This document shows, one piece after another, positions 31,396 through 41,599 of a DNA stretch of 64,000 nt (positions within the stretch are counted from its first letter, which is position 1; the number at the start of each line of letters is the position of its first letter). The DNA comes from Strobilurus pachycystidiatus (taxonomy: Eukaryota > Basidiomycota > Agaricomycetes > Agaricales > Physalacriaceae), in NCBI GenBank assembly GCA_019915135.1, contig JAHLMK010000024.1, forward strand, positions 310,001-374,000. The letters run 5' to 3'. The notes under the pieces are model-generated. The model was not told where the DNA came from, ran no database searches, and saw only the letters and a list, made by a program, of their open reading frames with translations. The position numbers and the translations under genes are program-made.

Positions 31396-32951
31396 TCATT
31401 CGGGTGACGTCACCTCCGATTCTGTGCTTGCTTCATGCGCCTCCCTTTCCTCGGCCTCAACAACTTCGATGTCCAGAGGGAACGTCAAGATTGCGGCCAA
31501 TCCAGACAATTGATTCAGTTCTACAGAGATTGTCAGTTAATAGCGTCAATATCGAAAAAATCGACTAACGTTGACCAGACTCATGCATACTTGAGAATAT
31601 CACTACTTCCGCGCCCTTCTGCTGCACGGCTTCGACCAAAGCAACGTACTTTTTCCGCGTAACAGGGTCACTCGCACTGGAAGAAATAAGATATCAGGAG
31701 AGAGGCAAGATTGGGCCCTCGCGTACCGGAACAAATCGTCAGAAATGAGCAATGTACCAATTGCCCCACGATCTGACGCTAGAAGAACATGTTGCGGGCC
31801 ATACCAAGCTCTCATCTCGTCCGATCCCAACATCTTGAAAAACCTGAGGATGATGAGTTTCGAGAAGCCAGCAAGGCAAGAATATAACACACTTGTCAAG
31901 TACAATGCCTTCACGCGCGAACTTGGTTTCCTTCAACTGTGAAACAATCTACAGGCATGTTGAGCATCTGCCTCTGAGGAAGCGATAGAGCTGACCTCTG
32001 GGCTCTTCAAGACCTCGACTAGACTGTGGACGTGGGGGCTGCTGACATGTACGTTGACTATCTTCTCTCGCAGTGCCTTCTGCAGTATCTTGTCCCCCCG
32101 TTTCGAGGCCTCCTCCGTTAGATATGATATAACAGAATCCCTGACCCAGCCCGGACTAGCGATCACGATTGCTTTGAGTCCGACGTTAGCATAGGGTATA
32201 TGCCGTACGAAAGCATCATATAGAGTCCCATAGAATCTGGTGAGAGCCTTCTCGTGCTGGGAGGCGCCAGACGTGGCCGCTTTCCTCGGTATGGAGACCG
32301 ATATGCGGTGGGTGACAAGGGTCATGTGTTCCGAGAGCAAGCAGAAGGCGGCCGTGCCCTCCCCACAGACGACAGCTCCGACCTCGGCGCCACGTCCAGG
32401 AACAATTGCCTCCTCTACTCTCGCAATGGCGACACTATCCCAGCCATCCGCCTTCTCGATGCGAATATCGCGATTGGCCTCGATATCAAGGGTGTGGTGT
32501 GCGCCAAGCTTGACGTGTTGGTTCTCGACGATAACGCGACCAGAGATATGCAGAGCGGCTGTGTTTGTGTTTGCAGAGTTGCTCTGATCGGTCGAAGAAG
32601 AAGGGTCCGTTGTCGCGGGTGCTGCAGACGATGAGAAGTCGACCCTATCAACTTGGAGCGTTAGGTTAACGCGAACTCGTTGCGAATCCGTTGATCCAGT
32701 GGCTGATACTTTTTGAACGCGGCTGATGGATGGTTATAGATGACGACAGAAGACACTCTCTTGCTCACCGTATAGCAGGCGCTCTGACTGTGTCGTCCTT
32801 CTGGATAAGGTTGTACAAGTGCCACATATCCTCGTCATCCTCAGGCCGCAAGGTGACGTGTCCCTGGTCAAAAATGAAAACTGGAGTGATTGCTTACTCG
32901 ACGTGTGCTTACAGCGCCATGCTTATCGATGAATTTGTTGACCAACTTCAT
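31396..32951 (-). CDS. DOM34: Dom34 / pelota, ribosome rescue factor
   Basis: eRF1-like factor that with Hbs1 dissociates stalled ribosomes in no-go and non-stop decay; cytosolic. The start [13 protein letters not shown] (ATG at 32949-32951) splices to [20 protein letters not shown], the typical Sm-like N-terminal domain. The central domain contains [34 protein letters not shown] and [20 protein letters not shown]; the latter is a Dom34 signature. The C-terminal domain shows [79 protein letters not shown] and [11 protein letters not shown]. It has no GGQ motif, as expected for pelota rather than eRF1. The stop is at 31396-31398, 114 bp before the photolyase start on the same strand. Low-complexity Ser/Thr/Asn sequence (about 32570-32640) interrupts the N-domain region. 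Confidence 0.92.
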
Positions 32952-33331
32952 GAGACTTCTTCTGATTCTACAACTAGCAAGTTAACAAAGTTTTATTGCA
33001 ACGAGCATAGGCAGGACTAACCTTCTACACTTCGGGAAGATGATGGTGCGGAGCAAAGTCCATGATCTTCATTAGATCTTCACGTGCAAACTTGGCGGCG
33101 GCCCGCGATTCCGAGAGCAAATGTTGGCAGGTTGTGTACAGTATACGGGCAACACCGACTCTAACCATCCAATGAATCAGTAACCAGATTCGATACACCG
33201 AGCTCTTAGCATCGTCCAGGGCCTCCCATGAGTTTGGACTCGTCACTCAACAAAGGGATGGTCGGCAATGCATGGCTATCTAATCTAATCTGGGAAGATC
33301 TTCGGTAGGGCCGTTGTCCTAGTCCAAAGGC
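32952..33331. other. Intergenic upstream of DOM34, no gene supported
   Basis: Contains a 73-codon minus-strand frame (33025-33246) with no domain or splice support. It probably holds the DOM34 promoter. It ends at the target duplication of the next mobile element. Confidence 0.45.
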
Positions 33332-33339
33332 GTCCTCAG
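33332..33339. repeat. Left 8-bp target duplication (GTCCTCAG) of the hAT-like MITE
   Basis: Repeated exactly at 33763-33770 on the far side of the element. Eight base pairs is the length made by hAT transposases. Confidence 0.85.
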
Positions 33340-33762
33340 TAGGGTGGGGGAAATAAGTCCCGCCGGAATATTTACCTGTAATTTACCTCCACGACTCTCG
33401 ACAGGACTTGTTTACCATGTAATTTACAGGTAAATTACCTCACGTGATCCAGTCATGTGACTTCTGTCCTGCCCCTCCGGCCAAACACAAATCCATTTTT
33501 TTCTCAATTATTCAAGCTCTGATTCTTTCCGGGGTATCAGTAATGATCTGATATAGCTCTCTAGGATGTTCTGATGCTTGCCTCAAGTGCTCATGCAGAC
33601 ACATAGCTTGACCTACGCCGGTGGGGCTAAGTCATGTGATAGGTAACTTACCACCTCCAAAATTGGTCCTCGGCAGGGGTGGTAATTTACATGTAATTTA
33701 CCTAGTAATTTACATGTAAATAAGTTTTGTGTAAATAAGTCCTACATATTTCCCCCACCCTA
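33340..33762. mobile_element. hAT-like miniature inverted-repeat element (MITE)
   Basis: A 423-bp element with perfect 16-bp terminal inverted repeats TAGGGTGGGGGAAATA and a flanking 8-bp duplication. It has no coding capacity. The interior is AT-rich and built from repeated, mostly palindromic GTAATTTAC / GTAAATTAC units near both ends, plus a CACGTGA-type middle. Ends and duplication length indicate a nonautonomous hAT-superfamily element; the transposase source is not in this window. Confidence 0.85.
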
Positions 33763-33770
33763 GTCCTCAG
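33763..33770. repeat. Right 8-bp target duplication (GTCCTCAG)
   Basis: Exact copy of 33332-33339. Confidence 0.85.
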
Positions 33771-33883
33771 ACTGCTCACAGTGACTTGCAATTACTGAGA
33801 CAAGGTGTACAGCACTATCGTGGCTACGCAGAGCGCTCAGCGGCTTTAAACTTGGGGCCACGCTTGCCCGTCTATCCGCACAA

Positions 33884-34529
33884 CTATCGATCAATCGGAA
33901 GTGTCAATCCGGACAGAAGTGTCAATCCCCGAAGAAAATCATTTCTGTAGCCCTTGTTTCGTACCCGTTCCCTCTGATAATTTGCACTACAATGCTGTGG
34001 TATGTTACCCATGAGGCTGTTAGCTTTTATGGAGATTAAACGCCCCCAAGAATATTAAGGAATTTCGTTGATGGTGCGAAGTGTCAATTCTAGATTGACA
34101 CTACTATCAACCAGCCTGGCACGTCAGACTCAGTGGTCCGTTTGATATAAAAAGCTCACACATTGGCTTCGGCATCTATTTGGTACATCTGAACCACTAA
34201 GCAGATTTTTACGGCATGAGTGAAGAGAGCGAGAGAGCGTTCGCTGTTGAGCCGTGACAGCCAATCATTCAAACTCCGATCTGTCTGCGAAAAGTTGGCG
34301 TAGTCACAGCGCGGCACGATTGACACTTCCTGCCAGATGTGAGGTCCTCATCGGCATCGTCTGGCATTGCTCGCACAAGCACTTAAAAATCAGTTTTTTG
34401 ATTCAGTCCATGCATTGAGTTGAGATTAAGAGTTCCGCAATTTTTCACGGCTGTACATGGAGAAATGAGTGAGTAGGACAGAAGTGTCAAGCCGGTGCTA
34501 ATGGATTGACACTTCCGATTGATCGATAG
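33884..34529. mobile_element. Nonautonomous inverted-repeat element with seven GAAGTGTCAAT-type motifs
   Basis: Perfect 27-bp inverted repeats lie at 33884-33910 and 34503-34529 (they start CTATCGATCAATCGG). Between and within them the 11-mer GAAGTGTCAAT recurs in both orientations: 33898, 33916, 34078, 34094 (one mismatch), 34319, 34481 (one mismatch) and 34505. The 34081-34101 pair forms a hairpin. There is no protein-coding frame. No clear target duplication was seen; a TA dinucleotide at each end would fit a Tc1/mariner-like insertion if the repeat is taken two to three bases shorter. The element includes TATAAAAA at 34146-34153 and ends 111 bp before the next gene's ATG. Confidence 0.75.
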
Positions 34530-34640
34530 AATGTGATGTCAGCATTTGCCGAATATCTGTGCCGTGATGTGCCGGCGGAAATTGAAAGCCTCGCAGGCTC
34601 ACAGCTTTACCGCAGGCCCCTACTTGTTACCACTCACTCG

Positions 34641-35658
34641 ATGCCTGCTCCTGCTGTCTATGTCCTTGCAGTAGTCGGTACCGTCGCCGCGGGCTTAGCT
34701 TTCAAAGAGGCAAGTGTCGTCCATTGTGAGCCTATCCCGAAAGCTTATTTATTCAACAGTTTGTCTATGAACCCCACATAGCACCCAAGATTGAGAAATG
34801 GGCAGAGGACTTCCTGTCCAAGCGCCGCGAGAAGAAACGGCAGCGTGAGGCACCAGTCTCTGCCACGAGGTCTTTCACTCTGAGCCCACGCCATCGAAGC
34901 AAACGCTCTGACGATGGTTCCGACGATGACGACGATAAGAGTGCATTCGAGCTCGAGAAACTCGTCTCCCACGTCTCTGAAGAGGTCCGGGAGTGGAGGA
35001 ACGAGGTGGATCGCAGTCATTCCTCTACCCTTCGCCACAGGAATGTCGCTAACTTGCAGACTACCTTGGATCAGGTGCGTTCTATCGCCGTAATTGCCAG
35101 CAGGTGTCCTGATGGTTGAAATAGTCAAACATCTCCATCCCATACGTCCCCATGACCCCTACTCATGTCATCTTTGACTCTGCCGCTACACCCACTTCGA
35201 CCATCGCTAGCAGAGTGTCTACCCCTAGTCCTCAATTGCATCTGTCGGGGTCCAGGGAAACCCTCCGTTCGCCTCCACCTGGGCGTCTCCCCACCCCGGA
35301 CACCTCAGCTCACGGAGGCTCACCACGCCTGGATCCAGGGCTGTTCTCTCCTTCGTCGATCCCCAGCCTCTCGCTCTCGCATCCCGTCGAACTGGACCAA
35401 GAACATGGAGTAGAGCTCCTATCCGCGCCGTCGTCTCGCCCAGATACGCCATTTTCGACTGTGTCTAACACTGATGACTATCACTCCTTCTCTCCTTCTG
35501 TATCAGAATCGGAAGTTGACGAGTCCGAGGACGACGTGATGTCTGTGCAGTCCTCTGTTGCTCCGTCTGTCATATCCGACTTTGACGAGCTGCGCAGTGA
35601 TTTTGGCAGTGAGATATCTGCTTCGAGCTGGGCTAGTGGTACCCCCCGTAGTCCCTAG
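34641..35658 (+). CDS. Unknown protein with N-terminal membrane anchor
   Basis: Starts MPAPAVYVLAVVGTVAAGLA, one membrane helix, then FKE. A GC-AG intron (about 34710-34759) leads to FVYEPHIAPKIEKWAEDFLS and a basic KRREKKRQR stretch. A predicted amphipathic/coiled-coil part follows (SAFELEKLVSHVSEEVREW), an intron at about 35076-35124, then a long Ser/Pro/Asp-rich disordered tail. The tail has acidic patches (SESEVDESEDDVMS) and ends WASGTPRSP. No catalytic domain. The layout suits a tail-exposed organelle or ER anchor protein; I do not recognise the family beyond a resemblance to conserved basidiomycete hypotheticals. An in-frame start at 34533 would add 36 residues before the helix; the helix-proximal ATG is preferred. 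Confidence 0.65.
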
Positions 35659-35990
35659 ACTTTCCATCCCATCGCTATCCGCAGTCGTACACTTGTGACT
35701 GTCTTGTGCACATAGTATCACCGCTCATCCATCTAGTCACATCGGCATCTATTTATCCCTGCCAATCTGTTATCGTTGTTGTATAATGTATTCGTGTATG
35801 TAGTCAAATGAAAGTGCCCTATACGCATCCTTGAGCTCGCGACTTGCCGTCTTTTGGTATCATCATTTGTGCAGTAATGTACGAACTCGTCGGCGCTAAT
35901 CTCGGGCAGGCGAAAACCCTCCGGGAAGCGTGATGCGATGCTTTATATTGCTTGCTGGACCCGTGTGTGCGCTGGCCATCTTGCCTTGAA
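35659..35990. other. Short intergenic region
   Basis: 332 bp between two plus-strand genes; presumably 3' UTR and promoter. Nothing else was recognised. Confidence 0.5.
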
Positions 35991-37698
35991 ATGTCATCAT
36001 CACCATGGACTATCAAGGGCAGTGAACTACCCCTTGACATCGTAGCGCCTATTCTACGGCAGTTGACGAGCAGAAAAGACTGGTGCTCTTGTGCGCTCGT
36101 AAACAAGTCTTTCAACCGAGCTGCTTTGCCTTTTCTGTACGAGTCGCTAGATTCACGGATTGGGATCAACAAGGTGTGTACATCATGTCAGTCCGTCGAT
36201 CAAGCAATGATCGTCTTGCTCTCCCATTTTCTCTTCTTGCTTGGGTGGCAAATCGCACTATCTGCCATGCTCTATTCTCCGGTGGCTGACCGGCCTCTGC
36301 ACCCCAGACCGTACTGTATCACCCCGCTACTACGCTCAATGCCCGCCCCGAGCTCGCACAGTATGTCAAGCACTTCACCGAAACAGGTATGTTTCTCCCA
36401 GAATCAACGCGGCACTTCTTATCATGCTTCCCGTTTAAACAGGTGCTGTAATTTCGGGAATGTATAAGTATCCCAACATGACCCGAGACGCCCTCATTGC
36501 CCTCTCTCGCTGCAAGAACCTACAATCCTTTACCTGGCTAGACAACGGCACTACTGGTAGCATCATACTCTTCGGGTTCCTCAACGCGTTGCACAACATA
36601 GCCATTCGCAGTCTGACGATTCAGAGCAATGGCGATCTGGGCGATGAAGTGTGGTCGATCCTTCAGCGGCGCGCTGGTCTGCGTCGCCTGTCCATATGGT
36701 GCATGGAGGGTCCGCCGCGTGTGCTACAAGGCTGGTCTGAGCGTCTAGGCGACACCCTTGAGAATCTTGAACTTGGGGTACGGATCACTCTCTTTGCCAT
36801 AGCTTCGTTCTCTGCTCACGGTTTTGTAAATTAGAGATGCGCTGGAGTTCCCTCTACCATCCTCATCGAGGTACTTTCTGGACTACCCCAATTGAAAGTA
36901 CTCCGTGTTAAAGGTGTACCTCCAGCAGCAATACCCTTGATACTTTCCTACTTGCCCCAACTGCTGTCTCTGGATACAGATTGGGCTCAGACGACCTACT
37001 CGATGCGAAAGGAACGCCTCGAGATCCCGAACATTCGACATCTGACGGTGCGTACAAGTTCCATAGACCCGATGGCTATGGACAATCTTTGGCGCTGGAT
37101 CTTGGACCTTGTGCCGAAGGCTGGTCTGGAGACATTCAAGCTCGACGCGTACACGGTCTCTGGCGAAGCTGCGATCCCCAGACGATTCATTCTCGATCTA
37201 GCTCTCGTCCATAAAAACACTCTCAAAGATTTCGACGTCGGGCAGGCGGGAATGACGATGGATGACATTGAATGTCTCTGCACCAAGTTTCCACAGTTGG
37301 AAGCACTGGAATGCTCTGTCCTGTCGACGGAAGTTGTGAGTTGCAGGTCATCTCAGAGATTGTTTGTTCACTATTTCACAGCCTGCCATCATGATTGCGA
37401 TTCAACCCGCGAAAAATTTGATGTCGTTGCGTTTCCAGATGCAGTGGACGCGACCAGGATTCGGAAGATACACTTCGCGATCCATTCTGTTCACTGCTGA
37501 GGATGCAGAGAAGATGATGTTGCGCAGCGAAACCTCAGTACTCCGAGTCATTGCGATTGGAACTGTTCTTTACACTGTGAGTCATGATTGCATGGATATG
37601 ATACATGCGGCTACTGAGGAGAATACTAGGGCAAATGGATAAAGAACAGCTTCGGTGTGTCGTTCCGGGTGACAGAAGATGGAGGACGCCGAACGTGA
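35991..37698 (+). CDS. F-box protein with leucine-rich-like repeats
   Basis: The start MSSSPWTIKGSELPLDIVAP opens an F-box-like domain (LPLDIVAPILRQLTSRKDWC, then SCALVNKSFNRAALPFLYES). Such domains bind Skp1 and recruit substrates to SCF ubiquitin ligases. Downstream exons read GMYKYPNMTRDALIALSRCK, NLQSFTWLDN, IRSLTIQSNGDLGDEVWSIL, LRRLSIWCMEGPP, LKVLRVKGVPPAAIPLILSY and LETFKLDAYTVSGEA. These are irregular leucine-rich segments typical of the large F-box families of Agaricomycetes. Four or five introns are present. The last exon reads GKWIKNSFGVSFRVTEDGG and stops at 37696-37698. The substrate is unknown. It converges with LSm4, with 83 bp between stops. Confidence 0.75.
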
Positions 37699-37781
37699 AC
37701 AGTGACTTGCATAGTAGCACAGTGTGTGAGAGGCCATGGGCATTAATACATTGTAACCCTAGAAAACAATACGAAAACATC

Positions 37782-38423
37782 TCACATCCCTCGTCCCCGT
37801 CCCCGTCCACCACGCATGGGAGCCCCGCGTCCACCGCGACCTTGGTTGAAGTATGAGGGTGAAACCACGAGACAAGACGGTGAAACGTACCTCTCATAGG
37901 TGCTCCTCGACCTAGGAGAGATTCAGAGTCAATGTAAGAACCGGCGCTGAACATGTGGTGACATACCGCCTCTACCGCCGACATGTGCACCTCTTGAATT
38001 GCTCCTCCCCGCTTCACGGGCCCTGTTCTGTTCGTCCTTGACGACATCTAGTAGATTCTCTGGTATGCGGATGTATTTAATCTGCGCCAAAGGTGAATGC
38101 AGGGCCAGGCGCGCAGGAAGGGTGGCGCACAGTACTGCCTCGAATATAGCACTCCTTCAGCTTCCAGAAACGATCGCCATCTGGATTGGTCTGATATACT
38201 TCCTTGAGGGTTATGTTCATAAAATTATCACAGTTGACGAGGTGGCCGTTGAATGTTTCGCCATTTTTCAGTTCTACCAGCTGGGGCGGGGTGAGCAGTG
38301 CGAGGTGGTGTTGTGGTGGTGGGTACCATGGGTTTGTTCTGGGCCGCATTCAAGAGTGACAACGGAAGCTGCGGGCGGGATATCAGCGCGTGAGGCGGCG
38401 GGTCGGCATCGGCAACGCACCAT
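37782..38423 (-). CDS. LSM4: LSm4, U6 snRNA-associated Sm-like protein
   Basis: Subunit of the Lsm2-8 ring (U6 snRNA, nucleus) and Lsm1-7 ring (mRNA decapping, cytosol). The spliced N-terminus reads [29 protein letters not shown], then [40 protein letters not shown] and [17 protein letters not shown], an exact Sm1/Sm2 family layout. The C-terminus is a GRGG/RGG-rich tail ([19 protein letters not shown]), normal for fungal Lsm4 and linked to P-bodies. The start codon is the whole first coding exon: ATG (38421-38423) is followed at once by a GT donor. The next introns are at about 38282-38327 and in the tail. The stop is TGA at 37782-37784. It is divergent from the small plus-strand gene across 267 bp. 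Confidence 0.92.
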
Positions 38424-38690
38424 TGCTAAGTGCTGGAGACGACGACGAGCGCGTCAGGGTAAGGAACGTCGTGTTTGGCAAGGCCGTGTTGACAGTCTGC
38501 CTTGCCGCTCTCGCCTCATCCCATGACCTTACTTGGACACGCCCAAGGTTGCCCAACTCTGGTAATGTCTGGAGGGCACTGTCTTGCCAACGTGTAAGAG
38601 TTGGGAATAAATAGTGTTGCCCATCGTGCACAGCTAGGTGCGCCATCCTCGACGCGTCTTGATTCTCGCTCACACGCTTGTAGTGCAAAC

Positions 38691-39125
38691 ATGTCTCTCA
38701 TGCTCAGTGGATACATCATCTCTGCGGGCGACCTTTCTTCCTATTCCAGCGCCTGCAATATCCTCCCTGGCCGCCTGGACGCCAGTAACACCGAGCTCAT
38801 AGCTCGCATAAATGAATGGCTCAAGACCCAGGATGGCCTCCCCCTCCTGCGTCGAATTCAACCCCAGAACCTGATAATTCTCCCTACACGGGCCATCACA
38901 GTGCCCTGCTTCCTCTTCAAAGAAGAAGACCGCGACGAGACAGTAAAGCGCATCTTCCTTGACTGCTGCCCAAACGCTATCCTCAAGGAGGGCTTGGGGA
39001 AAAGAATGAAGTTTGTCACTGTTCCAAATCCCTATTCACAACCAGCACCTGTACCTCAAGAGAATCCTCCCGCGCCTCTTAGCCCTACCACACGGGCACG
39101 AAAGAGAAGTTGGTCAGAAATCTAG
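38691..39125 (+). CDS. Small conserved-looking hypothetical protein
   Basis: Single-exon frame of 144 codons starting MSLMLSGYIISAGDLSSYSS. It has a mixed, non-repetitive composition, including LIARINEWLKTQDGLPLLRR and LIILPTRAITVPCFLFKEED, and a Pro-rich tail ending in a basic RARKRSWSEI. The tail could be a nuclear signal. No family was recognised. Support comes from length, balanced composition, an ATG and a position opposite LSm4 at a typical divergent-promoter distance. Longer in-frame starts upstream (about 38601) seem less likely because they read into the LSm4 promoter side. Confidence 0.55.
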   Translation: MSLMLSGYIISAGDLSSYSSACNILPGRLDASNTELIARINEWLKTQDGLPLLRRIQPQNLIILPTRAITVPCFLFKEEDRDETVKRIFLDCCPNAILKEGLGKRMKFVTVPNPYSQPAPVPQENPPAPLSPTTRARKRSWSEI

Positions 39126-40463
39126 TCTCTCGGTATGTGTTCAAGTCACCGCTTGTCGCATCCCAATTGATGCCGAAGCACAGCATTGCTACTATCTATC
39201 CGTCTTCATTCAACCTTGTATACTAAGAACTTGCATAACTCAATCTCTGACGCTTTCAACCGAACTGTCTCACATCTTCCGTCCTAGAGCGACAACTTGT
39301 TTTGTTGCAATCAGTAGCGAGATTTCGAATGGTGATCGAACTGTTGCAGAGTCCAACTCTCCACAATCATCTTTGCGATAGATCCGCGACGCCATTCAAC
39401 GACGCGATGAAGCGCGACATGCGCAATTCTTCCAAATATCCACCTGTTCCCGATGGGGCAGCCACCTAATTCCGAAGTGGTACTCGCCCAAGGGAAGCTT
39501 CTTCATGATCATGACCTCGCTATCTTATAATCGTCCTCTTGTCACGCGATATCGTAAGTTTTGCGGTCTCTGAACATCCAAAACACCTCCTTACTTCTGG
39601 CTACCCGGTTATAGATTTTACTCCGGACACCACGAGCGATATCTGTACGACAAACTCAGCGCTGAATGTTGGCCGGGATCTGGATGCAGGCAAGCCGCGG
39701 TGACACTTTTGGGATGGCCGCTCTCAAACGCTCCGGTCACCTTTTCTTGCGGGCCTACAGATCTCGGCTCAGCTCCAAAGCCTTATCCTTTTCTCCTCGG
39801 TCTCTCGCAGGACCGATGGTTTCTTGATGATCTCTAGCATTGTCAGGTGTCTTTACATGGCAAGGGACGTTGGGCGGGAATGTTTGGCAGGAATATGTGA
39901 CTCATGGTCACCTTCCGACACATACCTCATAATCATCGTCAATGAAATCGAAGAGAGCATGGCGACGAGCTGTTGATGAGCCGAAACGGTAGAGCGCTGT
40001 ATGTTCTCCAAACTATTGCCCTCCACCATCAACACTCAGATTCCGCCTCGCGACTGTCCATCTTTCCATTCATTTCTCTACATATTGGGCGCCTGTCTAT
40101 ACATAAACGGGCATAGTCACGGGCGCTGATCTTCGGGTACAGTACCCTATGTGCCAAGGGAAGGTCTCGCCTGGTATGTGAATGAGAGGTACTCGAGAGG
40201 CAGTTGGCCGCCAGGTAGAACCGAAATCTGCGACTACATTGGGCTATCCGATTGCAGTGCCAGGAAGTTGCACTTTCCTTCCGCAGATACTCAATTTGGT
40301 TGACCCTACCTATGTACGTCCATCAATCAATCCAAAACGCTGATGCGAGGATCCTTGACTCGGCATGATTTGAGGAGCGATCTTTATGTGCGTAATTCAG
40401 ATCAGCCCTCAACTTCGCTCTCCCAACTTACTCTCACTGTCACACTACCCGTCACCCGACACC
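39126..40463. other. Intergenic upstream of the GATA factor, no gene seen
   Basis: About 1.3 kb with only short frames. Long 5' regions are common for fungal transcription-factor genes. No RNA gene or repeat was recognised. Confidence 0.5.
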
Positions 40464-40471
40464 TATTTAAA
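40464..40471 (+). promoter_or_regulatory. TATA-like element of the GATA-factor gene
   Basis: TATTTAAA, 166-173 bp before the start codon at 40637. Position and motif only. Confidence 0.35.
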
Positions 40472-40636
40472 ACGCCTTTCGTACGTGCGTCGTTTGGTCT
40501 CGTAATGCCCCCTTGCTAACGACTCATCATAGCGCGTCCGTCATCAAGACCGCTCTAAGAAACACGCGCAGGCGCCTATTTCTAACAGTCGCTGCCCACC
40601 ACGCCTCGCCCACTCTTTTATCCCTTCCTTCAGGAT

Positions 40637-41599
40637 ATGTACCCCAATACAAACCACGCACTACTGTATCAAATCGACGACGACGCGAATTACCTCTATT
40701 CTGGCATCAGCATCACCAACAGTGGCAGTGAAATGTATTTCAGTAGGTTTAATGAGCCCGTTAACAGCAGCACCCGGGCTAACTTGTACCTCCACCTAGG
40801 CAACGATCCTTCCGCCTTCCAAAGGCATAATTCATCTCCTCACCCTCCGACGCCCATGCAGCAGTCCTCGTACCCGCGCCGCTCGTCGAGCAGCATGGAG
40901 ATGACTCTGCCTTGGCAATCCGGTAGCGGGTACCGGGCGGCTGACGCAATGCATGCCGCTGGGCCACTGTACCCCCGTAGTTACTCGTCAGTGCGAGATG
41001 CAGGCGAGCTGCCTTCCACGTGGGGAACCTCGCCTACGTTGAGCCCTTCTCAGTGGTCCTCCGTCTCGGATCACCATAACTCGTATTGGGATGCCCAAAA
41101 CATCCCGGCGTTCTCCAATTTTCCAGAGCCAGAGGAAACCAAACCAGATATCTCGCACTTGGGCTCGAGTAGTCCATCCACAAAGTCTGGGTCTTCTACA
41201 CCGTTGCAGCCGGTCGCAGGGACAAGCGCTCCTGACGTGACTCCAAAGAAATCGTGCTCACACTGCCACGCCACGTCGACGCCATTGTGGCGTCGAGAGC
41301 CCGGAACACAGAAACCGTTGTGTAACGCCTGCGGATTGTACCTCCAGCAGCGCCACAAACTGCGCCCACAGGAACTCATCGATGCGGATGCTGATGATGG
41401 CGAGGAAGAGGAGCCCTCCGTTCCAGGTGGACCAGAATGCAGCCACTGCCACACGAGAGTTACTAGCGTGTGGCGGAGGAGCAAGACGGGCGCGCAGCTA
41501 TGCAACGCTTGCGGAGTTTACGCGAGGTTGAGACACCGAGATCGACCGTTAAGCTTGAAGAAGAACAAGATCAAGCCGAGGTCGAAGCACCCGAAATAA
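40637..41599 (+). CDS. Two-finger GATA-type zinc-finger transcription factor
   Basis: Intronless 320-residue frame. The first 200 residues are Ser/Pro/Tyr-rich and disordered, probably activation or interaction sequence. Finger 1 (about residues 206-231) is CSHC-x18-CNAC (CSHCHATSTPLWRREPG then LCNACGLYLQQRHKLRP). Finger 2 (about 269-294) is CSHC-x17-CNAC (CSHCHTRVTSVWRRSKTG then LCNACGVYARLRHRDRP). An acidic linker (DADADDGEEEE) separates them, and a lysine-rich end (SLKKNKIKPRSKHPK) completes the DNA-binding part. It differs from siderophore repressors (SreA/Urbs1) because the cysteine-rich central box between fingers is absent. The target pathway cannot be told from sequence. The ATG at 40637 is the first in this frame after the TATA-like site. 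Confidence 0.88.
   Translation: MYPNTNHALLYQIDDDANYLYSGISITNSGSEMYFSRFNEPVNSSTRANLYLHLGNDPSAFQRHNSSPHPPTPMQQSSYPRRSSSSMEMTLPWQSGSGYRAADAMHAAGPLYPRSYSSVRDAGELPSTWGTSPTLSPSQWSSVSDHHNSYWDAQNIPAFSNFPEPEETKPDISHLGSSSPSTKSGSSTPLQPVAGTSAPDVTPKKSCSHCHATSTPLWRREPGTQKPLCNACGLYLQQRHKLRPQELIDADADDGEEEEPSVPGGPECSHCHTRVTSVWRRSKTGAQLCNACGVYARLRHRDRPLSLKKNKIKPRSKHPK

Noticed and set aside
33025..33246. 73-codon minus-strand open frame
   Set aside because: No domain, no start context, no splice partners; likely chance in the DOM34 upstream region.
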